Source of the DNA: Spizellomyces punctatus DAOM BR117
Taxonomy: Eukaryota; Chytridiomycota; Chytridiomycetes; Spizellomycetales; Spizellomycetaceae
NCBI RefSeq assembly: GCF_000182565.1
Contig: NW_015971539.1
Coordinates: forward strand, 863,219-927,218
Length of the DNA: 64,000 nucleotides
Direction of reading: 5' to 3'
This document shows, piece after piece, positions 22,839 through 33,083 of the stretch. The stretch's first letter is position 1. The number at the start of each line of letters is the position of its first letter. The notes under the pieces were generated by a model that saw only the letters and a list, made by a program, of their open reading frames with translations, had not been told where the DNA came from and did no database searches. The translations under genes were made by a program, and so were the position numbers.

Positions 22839-24365
22839 ATGACAGAGCAGCCAGAAGTGCAGATTATTGATTGGCGTCCCTACTCTGGACAATGCGGGAG
22901 CCACTTCGAACTGGCTATCAAGTTGGAATCCGATGTGGCTTACACAATCTTTTCAGTTGCATTCGGCACTTGCGTTGTGACCAACGTCGATCATGCGAGG
23001 CTTGGCGACGGGTATTTGGTGTTGACCACCAACGTTCCAGCGTGGTCAGACACTGGATGGAACGGGGGGCAAGTGCCGGTGCATCTTATTATGCAACATG
23101 CTGGCCGCCCAGAAACCATTTATTCAGGTTGCCTGGGATCGTTTACTTACAATGAATACCTGGAGGGTAAGGAAAAAAAAAAATCGGTTGTTGCATTTAG
23201 GTTTTGTCAGACTCATTGTTTTGTGTCGTTTAGAACCCATTTTTACAAATTCCCGCGAATCGTCGCTCGAAGAGCCCTGGGAATTGGAGCCGCAGCCCTG
23301 CGACTTCTCATTCGCAAGCTCTCACCCATTAAGTCAAGCTGCACAAATAACCGATCTCTGTGAGGTCGACCCAAGTACGATGTTGAAGCTTCTCACTTGT
23401 CGAATCACCGTACTAACAATTACCGCCAGGCGCCCAGGCACCTGCGGGTGTGCTATGGCGAAGTCTTCCTCAGCTTATGGATAGCGCACACCAGTGCTCA
23501 TCTCCTGAAGAGGACCCTACCACCTTTCCGAGTAACAAATCCGCTTCTGATACGGCTATGATCTTGTGGACATCCGAGCCCTCTTTGACGCCATCAAACT
23601 CGTCATCATCCGACTCTGCGGAAGTGACACAACTGCAGCCGTTGGCTCCTCTGTTTGAGACGGGAGATATAAAATATTGTATTGATGACTCAATTACTCT
23701 GATGGATACCTTGAGCAACTGGTAAGATGCTGTCAAGTATTTCAATAGCCATAGGAGAAACACGATTCGCCTTTAATGCCCAAGGGCACAGGTCCGCAAC
23801 CGAGCGATTTGAATGTCGTCGTTTGGTTCAAGTTCGTAGCGAAAGTACTGGGGACACCGTGGTGTGTTCATTTGGTCCAGTACGTGAGGACCAGATCCAG
23901 CCAACGGACACGATCGTCTCATGCATCTTCTGGGAAGCTCGACGAGCATGCTTCATTACGAGTGTTGAGTAAGTGAACGCCCAGCCATTTCATTGCTCAT
24001 CAAGAATTACTGTTGATAATATTCTCTTTAACCAGCTGCATATATCTGCTGGAATCGTTACTGGAAAAGAGGTACGTGGCTTCATTGAATCTTGGGGACT
24101 GTTGTCATACCACTATTATTTCCAACAATACCATGGTATTAGGTTTACAGTGGAGGAGAAAAATCGAATACGGCGCAATTTGGAGGCATTCCGTCCATCA
24201 ACCATATCAAAAACAAAACCTGAAACCGAATCATTCTTCAGATTAATTATGAGTTTCCCTAAACCTCGTCCCCGGAACATCGAAAAGGATGTCAAAGTTT
24301 TTCCTTGGAAAGTTTTGAAAAGTGCTCTATTAAAAGTTACTGCAAAAAGCACACTATTCGCATAG
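22839..24365 (+). CDS. DUF7082-family fungal protein (putative regulator)
   Basis: The first clear exon is 22839-23166 and starts MTEQPEVQIIDWRPYSGQ, an immunoglobulin-like (IPT-type) fold region with a TNVPAWSDTGWNGGQVPVHL stretch. Further exons carry a Ser/Thr/Pro-rich acidic linker and then the conserved C-terminal part: TERFECRRLVQV, IVSCIFWEARR, CIYLLESLLEKRFTVEEKNR, IRRNLEAFRPSTISK, FFRLIMSFPKPRPRNIEKDV and KVFPWKVLKSAL. That C-terminal block is what I know as DUF7082, found in fungal proteins thought to act in gene regulation. The acceptor at 23792 (after the LSNW exon) is the one that keeps frame. The stop at 24365 follows directly; a coding-like segment at 24449-24648 may be another exon, so the C-terminus is uncertain, as is the start. 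Confidence 0.75.
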
Positions 24366-24752
24366 GGCCACGAGCTATAAACAGTCTCCCTTTGTAGCAA
24401 TTTGTGCTATTTGGGTAATAGTATCATGTTCTTGTATGTCCACAGCCTGTGTGCGGTTGCTGTATTCTATTACCAGACGCGAGCGCCATCCAGAGGGCGC
24501 CGGTGTCCGTGGTTTCCACTCTCCATCCTACCGCAATGGAGCAGATGTGGAAGACGAATGCTAGGGCGATTCTTGCCACCGGCTCCACCGCCTTCGGAGA
24601 TACCTGGATTGAGGATGTAAACCGTCATTCGGTTCTCCCTTTAATGTAATTCATAAAGTCTCATATATGTTGCTGATACCACATGCGCAGGTTTGTTTAT
24701 ATCTAAGCGGTTGTTGAGTGAGAATGTACAAATGAACAAATAACAACATCAC
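24366..24752. other. Convergent region with a possible extra exon
   Basis: Between the DUF7082 stop (+) and the XPA stop (-). The plus-strand frame 24449-24648 (with STLHPTAMEQMWKT) follows an acceptor-like CACAG and reads like a Ser/Thr/Pro-rich tail. It could be a last exon of the DUF7082 gene if a non-canonical donor upstream is used. Confidence 0.35.
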
Positions 24753-25928
24753 TCACTCGCCCGTTCCTTCAAGTAGTTGAGGCTCTCCGAACTTGTGTAC
24801 GTGCGTTTCATCCGCTCTTCTTTGCCAGGTGCTAGTTCGCGTCTTTTTTCGCAATTCTAACATGAAAGAGTCACTTCAAATCCCGTAATATACCCTAATA
24901 TTACAATCGGTTCTTCATACCGCTCAACTTTGACTTAAACTTTTTCTCTTTTCGTTCCTTCTTCTCCCTCTCCCTACTTTCGAACTCTCGATCCAGTGCC
25001 TCTGGGCTACCCCATTTCTCCCAAGCAAATTTCTCGACCTGGTGCCAGGCGCTTGTCAATCATGCTCACTTGCAGAAACTAGTGCATGACCTTACCTGAA
25101 AACGCAGATACAACAGCATATTGCTATATGTCGACTTGTGTGGATTTGGACGTTCCCAATGTGGTAAACGACTACTATCACGGAGTTCGCCTAGGCAAAA
25201 TGCGGACTTGATCAGAAGATGGACAGAATGCGATGTAACAACAGGCGCGCACTCTCTGTCAAAAGATAATCCTAATCGAAAGTCAATAAGATCATCCACG
25301 AGAGAATCACGAAGGGGATGCAGACAACAACCTCTCTACACTCAGTTTTAGTCAACAGGCTATATTTCTCTGAATGTTTGTCTTTACAGGAACGGCACAC
25401 CTCAATGCGAAAGTGCTTTTGGAAGTGAGGGTCAACGTCTATCGACTGACATGCCTCACATCGAGGGTTATTCTCCATGACCAGATCAATCGCTATTAAA
25501 AACAGGACGTTAGGGTCACAAGCATTCGGAAGGAAATGCGAAACTGGACACACGTGGCTCATAAACGACCGTCTTTTCTTCATGCTTTTGCTTCTTGGAA
25601 TCTGGCATGCCTTGTTCCTCCAGAATAAACCCTCCTTTCGTATCCTTCATTGTGGCAAAGTTGTACTCGCCTATGTAATTGATAAACGTCGAGTACACAG
25701 ACGATAACGGCGACGCTCAACGGGCAGCTTACAGTAGTTCAGATCAATTGCTCGTCTTTTTCTTTGTACGGCCGTCGGTTTGGCCTCGGCATTTACTGGG
25801 ACAGAGCCGGTAACATTGGGCTCCACAGCTTTTGTAATGTTCCGCTGCTCCAGTCGCGCTTTTGCTACAGCCCGATTGTTGGCAATACGAGCTATTTCGT
25901 CCACAGATCTAGTTGTCTCTTCCGGCAT
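24753..25928 (-). CDS. XPA: DNA repair protein XPA/Rad14
   Basis: Seven exons (25928-25733, 25670-25554, 25492-25332, 25271-25253, 25190-25096, 25038-24921, 24856-24753) give 269 residues. After an N-terminal helical basic part come the XPA landmarks: MKDTKGGFI, a C4 zinc finger made of CEAC and CRSC with 17 residues between the pairs, [43 protein letters not shown] and the basic helix after WEKWG. The end [14 protein letters not shown] with HVHKFG matches Rad14. It verifies damage and positions TFIIH, RPA and ERCC1-XPF in nucleotide excision repair. Exon 4 is only 19 nt. The first 60 residues contain an [20 protein letters not shown] helix usual for the family. Confidence 0.94.
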
Positions 25929-26122
25929 CTTTCGACTGCGCTAACAGATAAGTATGGTATTTGTGTTATTTATTGTTGGAAATGGTCGCAGCGATCTGCA
26001 AGTGGACGACCTGAGCGGAACTTCAGATTGTCATAGTTCACGTGACGCCCACGCCACAGAATCTCAATTCTCGCCGAGCTTCAGTTGAAGACAACAGTTT
26101 AACCCATCGTGGAGTTGACACC

Positions 26123-26767
26123 ATGAGAATCTTCAGACCCTTGCTACAGGCCGCAAAACTTAAGGAGGTAAGCTTTTGATCTTGCGCCGTATAGCCACCC
26201 AGCATTGCATATCGCGTGTCAGCTATGGGAAGCGGTGTTGAAGCGAGCTCCGGCCCAGTCGGTACAATAGTCATGTTTGGAGGACGTGCCTTGCTCACCC
26301 GCTGGTTACAATTAGACGACAGGCCTTTACGGCGTCCCCGTCCATCCCAACCCACGCCCGCACCTCATCTCCTTGTACCAACGCATTATTCATACTGCTG
26401 AGCGACTCCCCGCTGCCTCCGCTTACCGTCAGAGTGCCGAGGCTCTCGCAAAGCACCGATTGGCTGTTGTTGAGAAACATGAGGACGTTTCGGCTATTGA
26501 GCAGGAAATCCAGGCAGGCCAAATTGAAGAGCTCATAGAGCAAGCGGAGGATGAGCTAAAGCTTATACCCAAAATGATGGATTTGAAGGTAATGTGGATA
26601 TGGAAGCAAGTGACCTACGACATGGTGGACGTTTGTCGGCCACTATGCTGGTCTTTTACGGACATGTATTTACTTACCCCTTCGCATCTTACTAGCCCTG
26701 GGAACCTTTGGAGGAGCCAGCACCTGCAGGCCAATGGGAATACTTTGGCAAGGGGAGAACAGCGTAG
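26123..26767 (+). CDS. NDUFA5: Complex I subunit NDUFA5 (B13)
   Basis: Three exons (26123-26167, 26316-26588, 26696-26767) give 129 residues, the usual size. The N-terminus MRIFRPLLQAAKLKE is a short mitochondrial presequence-like part. Then TTGLYGVPVHPNPR, a helical hairpin with QRIIHTAERLPAASAYRQSAEAL and EIQAGQIEELIEQAEDELKLI, and the C-terminal PWEPLEEPAPAGQWEYFGKG. These are the marks of the ETC complex I subunit NDUFA5/29.9 kDa family, an accessory subunit of the matrix arm at the mitochondrial inner membrane. The first intron is long for this region (148 nt) and the second is 107 nt. Confidence 0.93.
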
Positions 26768-27156
26768 ATAGTTTTACACACATAAAGACCCGATATCGAT
26801 ATATTGTTTGATGCTTTATCCTTCCGCTTCCTATTCTCTTGTTGCCCAAATGCGAGCTTTCTCTCGACAGCTATATTTATTAATCCAGCAGAATTCTTAA
26901 CTGCGTTTGCGACGGTGCTTTGTAAACCTGAATATTGATATGGTCAGGTCATCAACCTTTTTTGGGAGAACCCCTACATATTTCGATCACGGTTATGGCC
27001 CGCTAGGGTCGAGCTAAGAGATATCCGCACGGAAAATTACCTGATCAGGAATGCGGGCCACGGGTTGCACATCCAAAAACTCAGCTAGTGACCTTCTCAT
27101 GCTTACACATTAGGAGCGCAATTCATGCCAGTATTAGTTTTTACGTCTGATCTGAA
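26768..27156. other. Intergenic region
   Basis: About 390 bases between two plus-strand genes. Nothing recognisable; presumed terminator of NDUFA5 and promoter of the PH-domain gene. Confidence 0.45.
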
Positions 27157-29663
27157 ATGACAGCTTTTACGCCTTATCTTGCGGAAATTGCTGATATCGT
27201 CTGCCGGTAGGACTTGAATGGGACTTCCCGCATGAACCGCATGAGATAACGACCGTGCAGCAATCGCTGAATCCTGGGATTTGTAGGTTATGTCGATGTG
27301 CAAGCAATACCGGGCTTGGAAACCTCTTGATATTATCTGGAGATGAACCCGTAGCTTCAAACCATGTGTCTGCAGCACATAATATTGCCCTAAAGTCCCT
27401 CTGGGGTGAAACACTTGCGAGGCTCGGATCCACAAGCCCAGCTCAAACCAATCCAACGCCAAGTTGGCAAGACATTGGCGAATTTCGGGCGCTGATGGTC
27501 GACGAGTCCGAAGCCATCACTCTGATTATCCGCCACATGTTCGTGATGGCAATGAAACAACCAGAAAAACTGCCAGCTGCAGTGCCGGAAATTTCTGTCG
27601 GACTCGATAACTGCCTAAGATCACTGAAGACGTTAGAAGCTACCACCTTGCTTGGTGCAATCCTGTTTCAAGACTCCGCAGGTATAGGATCCCAGGAGCG
27701 ACTGATACTGGCAGTCGCAGAGTTGGTGGCAGTTGTGTGTGAATTCTTCCGATGCCTTGGAGCTTTGATGACCACCTCCAGGATTGCGGAGGTGCAAAGT
27801 GGTACTGGGGACGGTGGCATGAGAGCCGGAAATGTACAAATGAAGACAGCCAAAACGTTTGTACAGAAGGCGATGAAGGCTGGCAAGTTCCTTAACTCTC
27901 GGCGAAATTCATTCGCGAGTGTGCGAGGTGCAGCGGCTCCCTCTGCCGAGAAGATAGCCGAGAACAGCCCAATAAAAGACGCAAACACAGACATCTGGGC
28001 TGTACAAGAGAAGCTACAAGAGCTCAACCAGTGCGGCAAAGCCCTCGTCAGTGCTCTTAATACTTTTTTGAATGTATTGTTGTCAGTGGAGCGTCATCTT
28101 GTGCTTCAACGCGCATCGTCCTCTCTGGCAAATGGTGGTGACAAGAAGAGCGGGATCCGACGTCTACGAGATGCTTTGGAAAATGTACTCAGGAGTCAAC
28201 AAATCAGTGATGTGGATTTAGAAGACACTAATCTGTCGGCCTCTGAGCATGTGAGAGAAGTCAGTCGAGATTCGTTCGGAGAGGAGCCACTGCATGTACG
28301 TAGGTCAAAGACTGTCAGAAGGCGAGCTAAATCCCTGGAGAGAGTATCAACGCTGGAATCTTGCTCGTCCCTTGAAAGTGATCACCACCGTACGGGGAAA
28401 CAAGGAGAAGAAGAAACGTCTTTCAACTTTAAAATGGGAATGAACTCTACTCCTGGAGAACTACTAAATTCTGTGCAGACTTTGTACACAGAAGGGGAAG
28501 ACCCTCCTGAGGGTAACGAATCAGCTGCCTCAGTCAGGAGACCTCGCTCATTATCCCATCCCACCGAAGCTGTTTCGTCAGGTCGTTTGTCATTCCCGAC
28601 TCAACGGCGCGCAACAGGACCGAGTCAACTGCGGCAGGAAATATCGGCCGAGGTGAGGTTGAAAACGTGCGCACCGTGCAATGCTGTCAAACTCATTTCA
28701 TAATTTTTTTCAGCCTACACCGCATGCGAACATTTCAACAAGCCATACTGAATTGCCTTCCGCAGCCCCGGACATATGGAGTTCTCAGTCTGCCTTGCCC
28801 TCCCCATATGAAGACCTTCTGAGGCATATCGAAGAGATTGAACAAACTCAACTTGAAATGCTCAAACAGTCAACACAACATAATCAACGGTCACCTGCAA
28901 CCCAGCCAAAAACTGCAACATATATTGCCGCCCCTAAGATTGGCTCACTACCTTCAACCTTCTCGATTGCCAAATCCCCGATGGGCGGCCAGATCATCAA
29001 TGTCGGTATCAACAAAAGAGGCATGGTAGGAAGCCCTTCTTCAACGACGTCCCTAATGATGCCACCCCCTCCGCACCATGTGCACCCGAAAATTGCGGTA
29101 GCGCAGATCAAGAAAGAGTGGGAACCAAGTTTGACTGTCAAAAGGCAGCTCCTGAGACAAGATTCCGGAATGACTTCGTGGAAACTGTGTGTGGCCAAGC
29201 TTTCGCATTCAAGCCATTCATTGTTGATATTCCCAAGTGGAAGAGCGACTGTCAAGGACATGGACTTTCCCGTGAGGGACCCAGAGGTGAGTATATTGCC
29301 AACTGCGTGACCATTTCATGATTGGGATGACCGCTCAATTCGATACAAATCCTGATGATAAAGTTGTCCGGAGCGAGTCCCATAGCCGCGTATAACCTCC
29401 GTAATGCCGTGATAGAGAAGGCATCCAATGTACCCAGACATAAGGCAATACGTGCACGCCTAATGAACGGAGTGAACGTTCTCATTGATGTTGGGTCCGA
29501 TGCCCGGCTCGAAGATTGGATGTATGCAATGAGACGTATTGCAGAAGATGAATCGGCTACCGCCCCGTCTCGGAGGGATAGCGCGCTTCCGAAAGGACGG
29601 GATAGTCGAGTAAATAGCTCCACATATTTGTCATACCCATCCGCCTCAAGTTTTGTAATCTAG
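27157..29663 (+). CDS. Large helical protein with C-terminal PH domain
   Basis: Four exons (27157-27206, 27287-28652, 28714-29286, 29364-29663) keep frame to 762 residues. I do not recognise the whole protein. The N-terminal ~270 residues are helical and hydrophobic in pattern (for example IIRHMFVMAMKQPEKLP and LAVAELVAVVCEFFRCLGAL). A long Ser/Arg-rich middle holds RRSKTVRRRAKSLERVSTL and a helix EDLLRHIEEIEQTQLEML. The C-terminal ~150 residues start with SWKLCVAKLSHSSHSLLIF, pass LMIKLSGASPIAA and finish with LEDWMYAMRRIAED, the usual last helix of a pleckstrin-homology domain. PH domains bind phosphoinositides or proteins at membranes, so a membrane-linked signalling or cortex role is likely but inferred. 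The start codon choice rests on a phase-matched 80-nt intron. Confidence 0.7.
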
Positions 29664-29731
29664 TGCCCAGGCGGCGGAACAAGATCAGAGGGTGCTTTAC
29701 AACAATTAGAAATATAGACTGCGCATTCCCT

Positions 29732-31285
29732 CACATTTTGATCTTAGATGTGCAGATGTTTCCTTTTGCCTTGCAGCTCTTTAGATCTCCTCGCAACTTC
29801 AAAAACCTCATCCGCCATGAGTAACCCATTTTCACGCAACATGAACAATAAAGTCATAATGTCTGCATGATCTACGGTATCACGCTGGCAACGGTGAAAG
29901 AAATAGTGTCAGTGCAGCACGCTGCTATCTTGTATACATAGAGTGCATACCTTTGATATAAAGCGCATTAGGGAATCTTTATATTGACATCTGCCCAAGG
30001 GTCGGTCTCGTATAACGTGTTTATTCCACGCTTTTAACAATGCACACTCCGATCTTGTCAGATTAGCATCCATACACATGTCCTCCAAGTGCTGCAAGAG
30101 GAATACGTCATTCTTGCCATTCATACCCTAACATGACTGGTAACAGTAATAGCATAGTAGATACCTTTCCAAGCTCAGCCTCCAGGAAAGACATATCGAC
30201 GCAGTCGTCGCTGATTCGGGTGAGGGATGATGTCATTCGAACTGCATTTGGGTTAAAAAGGGAGGGCTTATACCTATCGTATTCATCTTCTTCCGGTTGG
30301 ATGGCGACATTTGTGCTACTATGAAAATACTGTCTAGCAGACTGAGCCCGCCCCACCCGGTCAACCTGGATCGATGAAACCGAGACTCTCGCACTGTCGG
30401 TTGAGACACTGCTCCCACGGAGACTGTATGTAGCGCTATTCCGCTCCGTTCCCAGTGTTTTTTCCACTTCCACAACATATGGATCCTGAACAATCTCAAT
30501 ATCTAACTTGCAGGTAGCGTTCACAAGCGGCTTCTTCTTCAATTGCCACAGGTGGACTGTCACGGGTTTCGCCACTTTTGGGAGAATGTCAAACTCACAT
30601 TCGCCACATGGATGCCGGCCCCTCTCTGTGACGATGGAATATTGTCCATCTTCTTTTGAAAGAGTCGCCTAAAATGGGACCACCTTTCGTCAGCTTGTCC
30701 TCACCTTTCGACGTGCTAGTCGGTGACATCACTGACATCAAAGTAAAACGGAGGTTCGTACCTCCTTTTGTTGGTACATTTCTCCTTTTCCGAATCTATG
30801 GCATCGAACGTCAGACACTTAATTTCGGCAATGACAGAAAGAAGTAACTTTAGATATGCTCACCGAAATCATCATACGGAATGAATGCGACCCGCAGAGT
30901 GTGCTTTATGACTCTCGCGCCAGTAATCAAATGGCCGCCAGGTGAAATACACCGTCCCTTTGATCCATGGTGTAAACCAACCTCGCCGTCCTCGTTCAAC
31001 ATGACGACAACATCAGAGTAACAGGTTCGGCAGGTAAAGTCGGTTCCGTCCGAGTACGTGGCGGTAAGTTCGATTTCCACAACAAGGCGAATAGGTACAG
31101 GTGCGGGCAGCTGCTGTGTATTGTCCACTGTGATCTGCGAATGCCTTGTGTTGATATCCAGCAGCTTGAGCTGTAGCCGCACAGAGACCGGACTACCAAG
31201 GGTAGGGTAAATTTACCCATATCAGTCAGTGCAAGCGATGACTTTCCCCGAACCTGAGCATCGCGAGTCGGCCCGCTTTAGCCAT
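29732..31285 (-). CDS. VEFS-box protein, SUZ12-like (PRC2)
   Basis: Seven exons (31285-31254, 31192-30864, 30795-30762, 30668-30599, 30536-30165, 30091-29951, 29884-29732) give 376 residues. An N-terminal beta-rich part (VRLQLKLLDIN ... LRVAFIPYDDF) could be a C2-like fold. The middle is Ser/Arg-rich. The C-terminal ~110 residues read DDCVDMSFLEAELGKHL, then MDANLTRSECALLKAWNKHV, RPLG and a helical end (VDHADIMTLLFMLRENG). The WN-H-V core and its spacing from the acidic lead-in resemble the VEFS box, by which SUZ12 binds and activates EZH2 in H3K27 methylation. No clear C2H2 finger was seen, and the protein is shorter than animal SUZ12, so the assignment is from one domain only. Confidence 0.6.
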
Positions 31286-31428
31286 CGGAGCGCTGGTCAA
31301 TACTGAAGGCGAGAAGCCTGCTTCCACCCCACTGCTGTCCCCAGTGTACACGTGACTCAGCACAGTGCAAACCAAATGCAGTTCCTCCAACGTAAGGATT
31401 TACTCTCTCACGAACGTATTTGGTCACC

Positions 31429-32017
31429 ATGCTTGCCTCCGCCGTCTCTACCGCTCCACTTGAACTTATGCGCCAGTTCAACGCTTTACAATCAACTAGG
31501 GTACAGACATATCGTGACTTTGAAAGGTAACGCGGCAGTACTTTTCTGAAGCAATGGAGCGGTACTTTTTCCCACACATGCTATTGTGTAGAGGTTTTGA
31601 TGACTATATTACCGAGGCGAAAACACCAGCAGAGTATGAACGACTTGTTGAAGATATCACGCAAAAATTTGCGTCCATTTCGCGGGACATACGGGCAGTC
31701 GAACAACGCTTGCGAGATCAAGATCAAAGTGAGTGGGCCACGATGATACGGGAGATCCAAGATTTGGAGAAAATGAAACTACGAGCGGTATGCAAATTAA
31801 GGGTTAGAGTTCATTGTCAGCGCTGCTCACCTGTATCCATACCATCACTGAGCAGACGGTCAACTACCAGATGAACAAACTTGAATCGGTATTTGGAGAA
31901 AGAGATTACCAGGGTGATCTGGAGCAATCCCAAAAAATGATAGAGAAGATTACGCTTGAGATTGTTGACAAGCTATTCGCTCTGCGACATGACATGGCGG
32001 AACTGTTAGAAAGTTAA
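31429..32017 (+). CDS. REX1-B domain protein
   Basis: Three exons (31429-31526, 31592-31787, 31856-32017) give 151 residues, nearly all one helical domain. LELMRQFNALQSTRVQTYRDFERGF is followed by PAEYERLVEDITQKFASISRDIR and a coiled end with KLESVFGERDYQGDLEQ. This matches the REX1-B family (human REX1BD), named for a Chlamydomonas gene required for excision repair. The biochemical role is unknown. The third exon has a NAGNAG acceptor (31853 or 31856), which would add or drop one Gln. Its start lies 143 bases from the oppositely directed VEFS-box gene, so the two share a promoter region. Confidence 0.85.
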
Positions 32018-32084
32018 TCTTCACTTAAAGCTTATGTAAGCAACACTACACTTTTTGCTGCAAGGGTAGTGGGCGTCAACTTTA

Positions 32085-32972
32085 ATGTATCGCGATGACC
32101 TTTCACCTTGTGCCTGTCAAGTAACCTTCAGCTTGGTCGATGATGCCTATGCGGAAGTATTTACGCTCTTCTCATCTAAAGCTGCGCACACCTGGCGCCA
32201 CAATTTCCATGTTACCCAGAAATCTCCCAAAGTCGACTATACCTTGGGTGATAGAACCATAACCATATCGCAGGACAATTCAGCGCTTGGCCGCTTAGGT
32301 GTGACGGGTGTTGTTGTCTGGGATAGCGCTGTGGTTCTGTCTAGGTTGTGTGAACGTGGAGTTTTCGACGTTCGCAACAGGGCCTGCCTTGAACTAGGTA
32401 GTGGGACAGGCCTATTTGGGATCGCACTGGTTACACTTGGTGCTCGCACTATTGTGCTGACTGACAGGTTCGATGAGCTGAAGCATGCGGAGAAAAATAT
32501 TCTGAAAAACATAAAAGAGGCTGAAGAACGGGCCAGGATCCAGTTGGTGGAATATGAGTGGGGTTCTGACACCAGGTCCATCTTTCAGGCGCTTCGGTGC
32601 AAGGAGGAAGCTGGTGATGAAGAAATAGCAAAGCGATCGACACAATTTGACTACATCTTTGCTAGTGATTGTGTGTATAACGAACACATCGTTCCGTATC
32701 TAGTCGAAACGTTCAAAAAATTCTGTTCTGAGTCAAATGGCGGAGGTTCGGTTCGCTGTGCAGCCAGCGAGGCCTCTGTCGTAGAAGCGCGATTGTGGCC
32801 CGAAAATACTACCCTAGTCGTAATTGCGCAAGAGTTGCGATCAGATAGTGTCCACCTAGAGTTTCTCGAACAGATGGTACAATCAGGCTTTTGCATGGCT
32901 CGATTGGAAGGTATCGGGGATGTTGTGCAGAATTCTGCGGTCTGTCTCTATGTTGCATGGTTGGAAACTTAG
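32085..32972 (+). CDS. METTL21-type protein lysine methyltransferase
   Basis: A single exon of 295 residues. Features of the family are: a beta-rich N-terminus with RTITISQDNS, GVVVWDSAVVLSRLCE, the SAM-binding motif I in CLELGSGTGLFGIAL, the acidic motif VLTDRFDEL, and the post-II motif SDCVYNEHIVPYL containing the DxxY type residues (D-C-V-Y). The C-terminal strand VVQNSAVCLYVAWL closes the Rossmann fold. Members methylate lysines on chaperones, VCP or translation factors; which one applies here cannot be told. It starts 67 bases after the REX1-B stop, same strand, close enough for coupled expression but not proof of it. It is the only gene in this part without an intron. Confidence 0.9.
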   Translation: MYRDDLSPCACQVTFSLVDDAYAEVFTLFSSKAAHTWRHNFHVTQKSPKVDYTLGDRTITISQDNSALGRLGVTGVVVWDSAVVLSRLCERGVFDVRNRACLELGSGTGLFGIALVTLGARTIVLTDRFDELKHAEKNILKNIKEAEERARIQLVEYEWGSDTRSIFQALRCKEEAGDEEIAKRSTQFDYIFASDCVYNEHIVPYLVETFKKFCSESNGGGSVRCAASEASVVEARLWPENTTLVVIAQELRSDSVHLEFLEQMVQSGFCMARLEGIGDVVQNSAVCLYVAWLET

Positions 32973-33083
32973 AGCTATTGGCGTCGCCCACAATCCTTCC
33001 TTCGTTTTGGCTGTTTCAAACATGTGACGTAGTTTACAAAGTCGGCGACTCGAAATTAAAATGTATTGTTTGGAAGATATCCC

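Noticed and set aside
27103..27462. Minus-strand frame of 119 residues
   Set aside because: It overlaps the first exons of the PH-domain gene, which keep phase across an intron; no recognisable product.
31278..31577. Minus-strand frame of 99 residues as an N-terminal part of the VEFS-box gene
   Set aside because: It lies opposite the first exon of the REX1-B gene, and a closer ATG at 31285 gives an in-phase first exon.
24753..32017. A dedicated DNA-repair gene cluster
   Set aside because: Genes lie on both strands with NDUFA5 and a PH-domain gene between them, so linkage looks incidental without comparative data.
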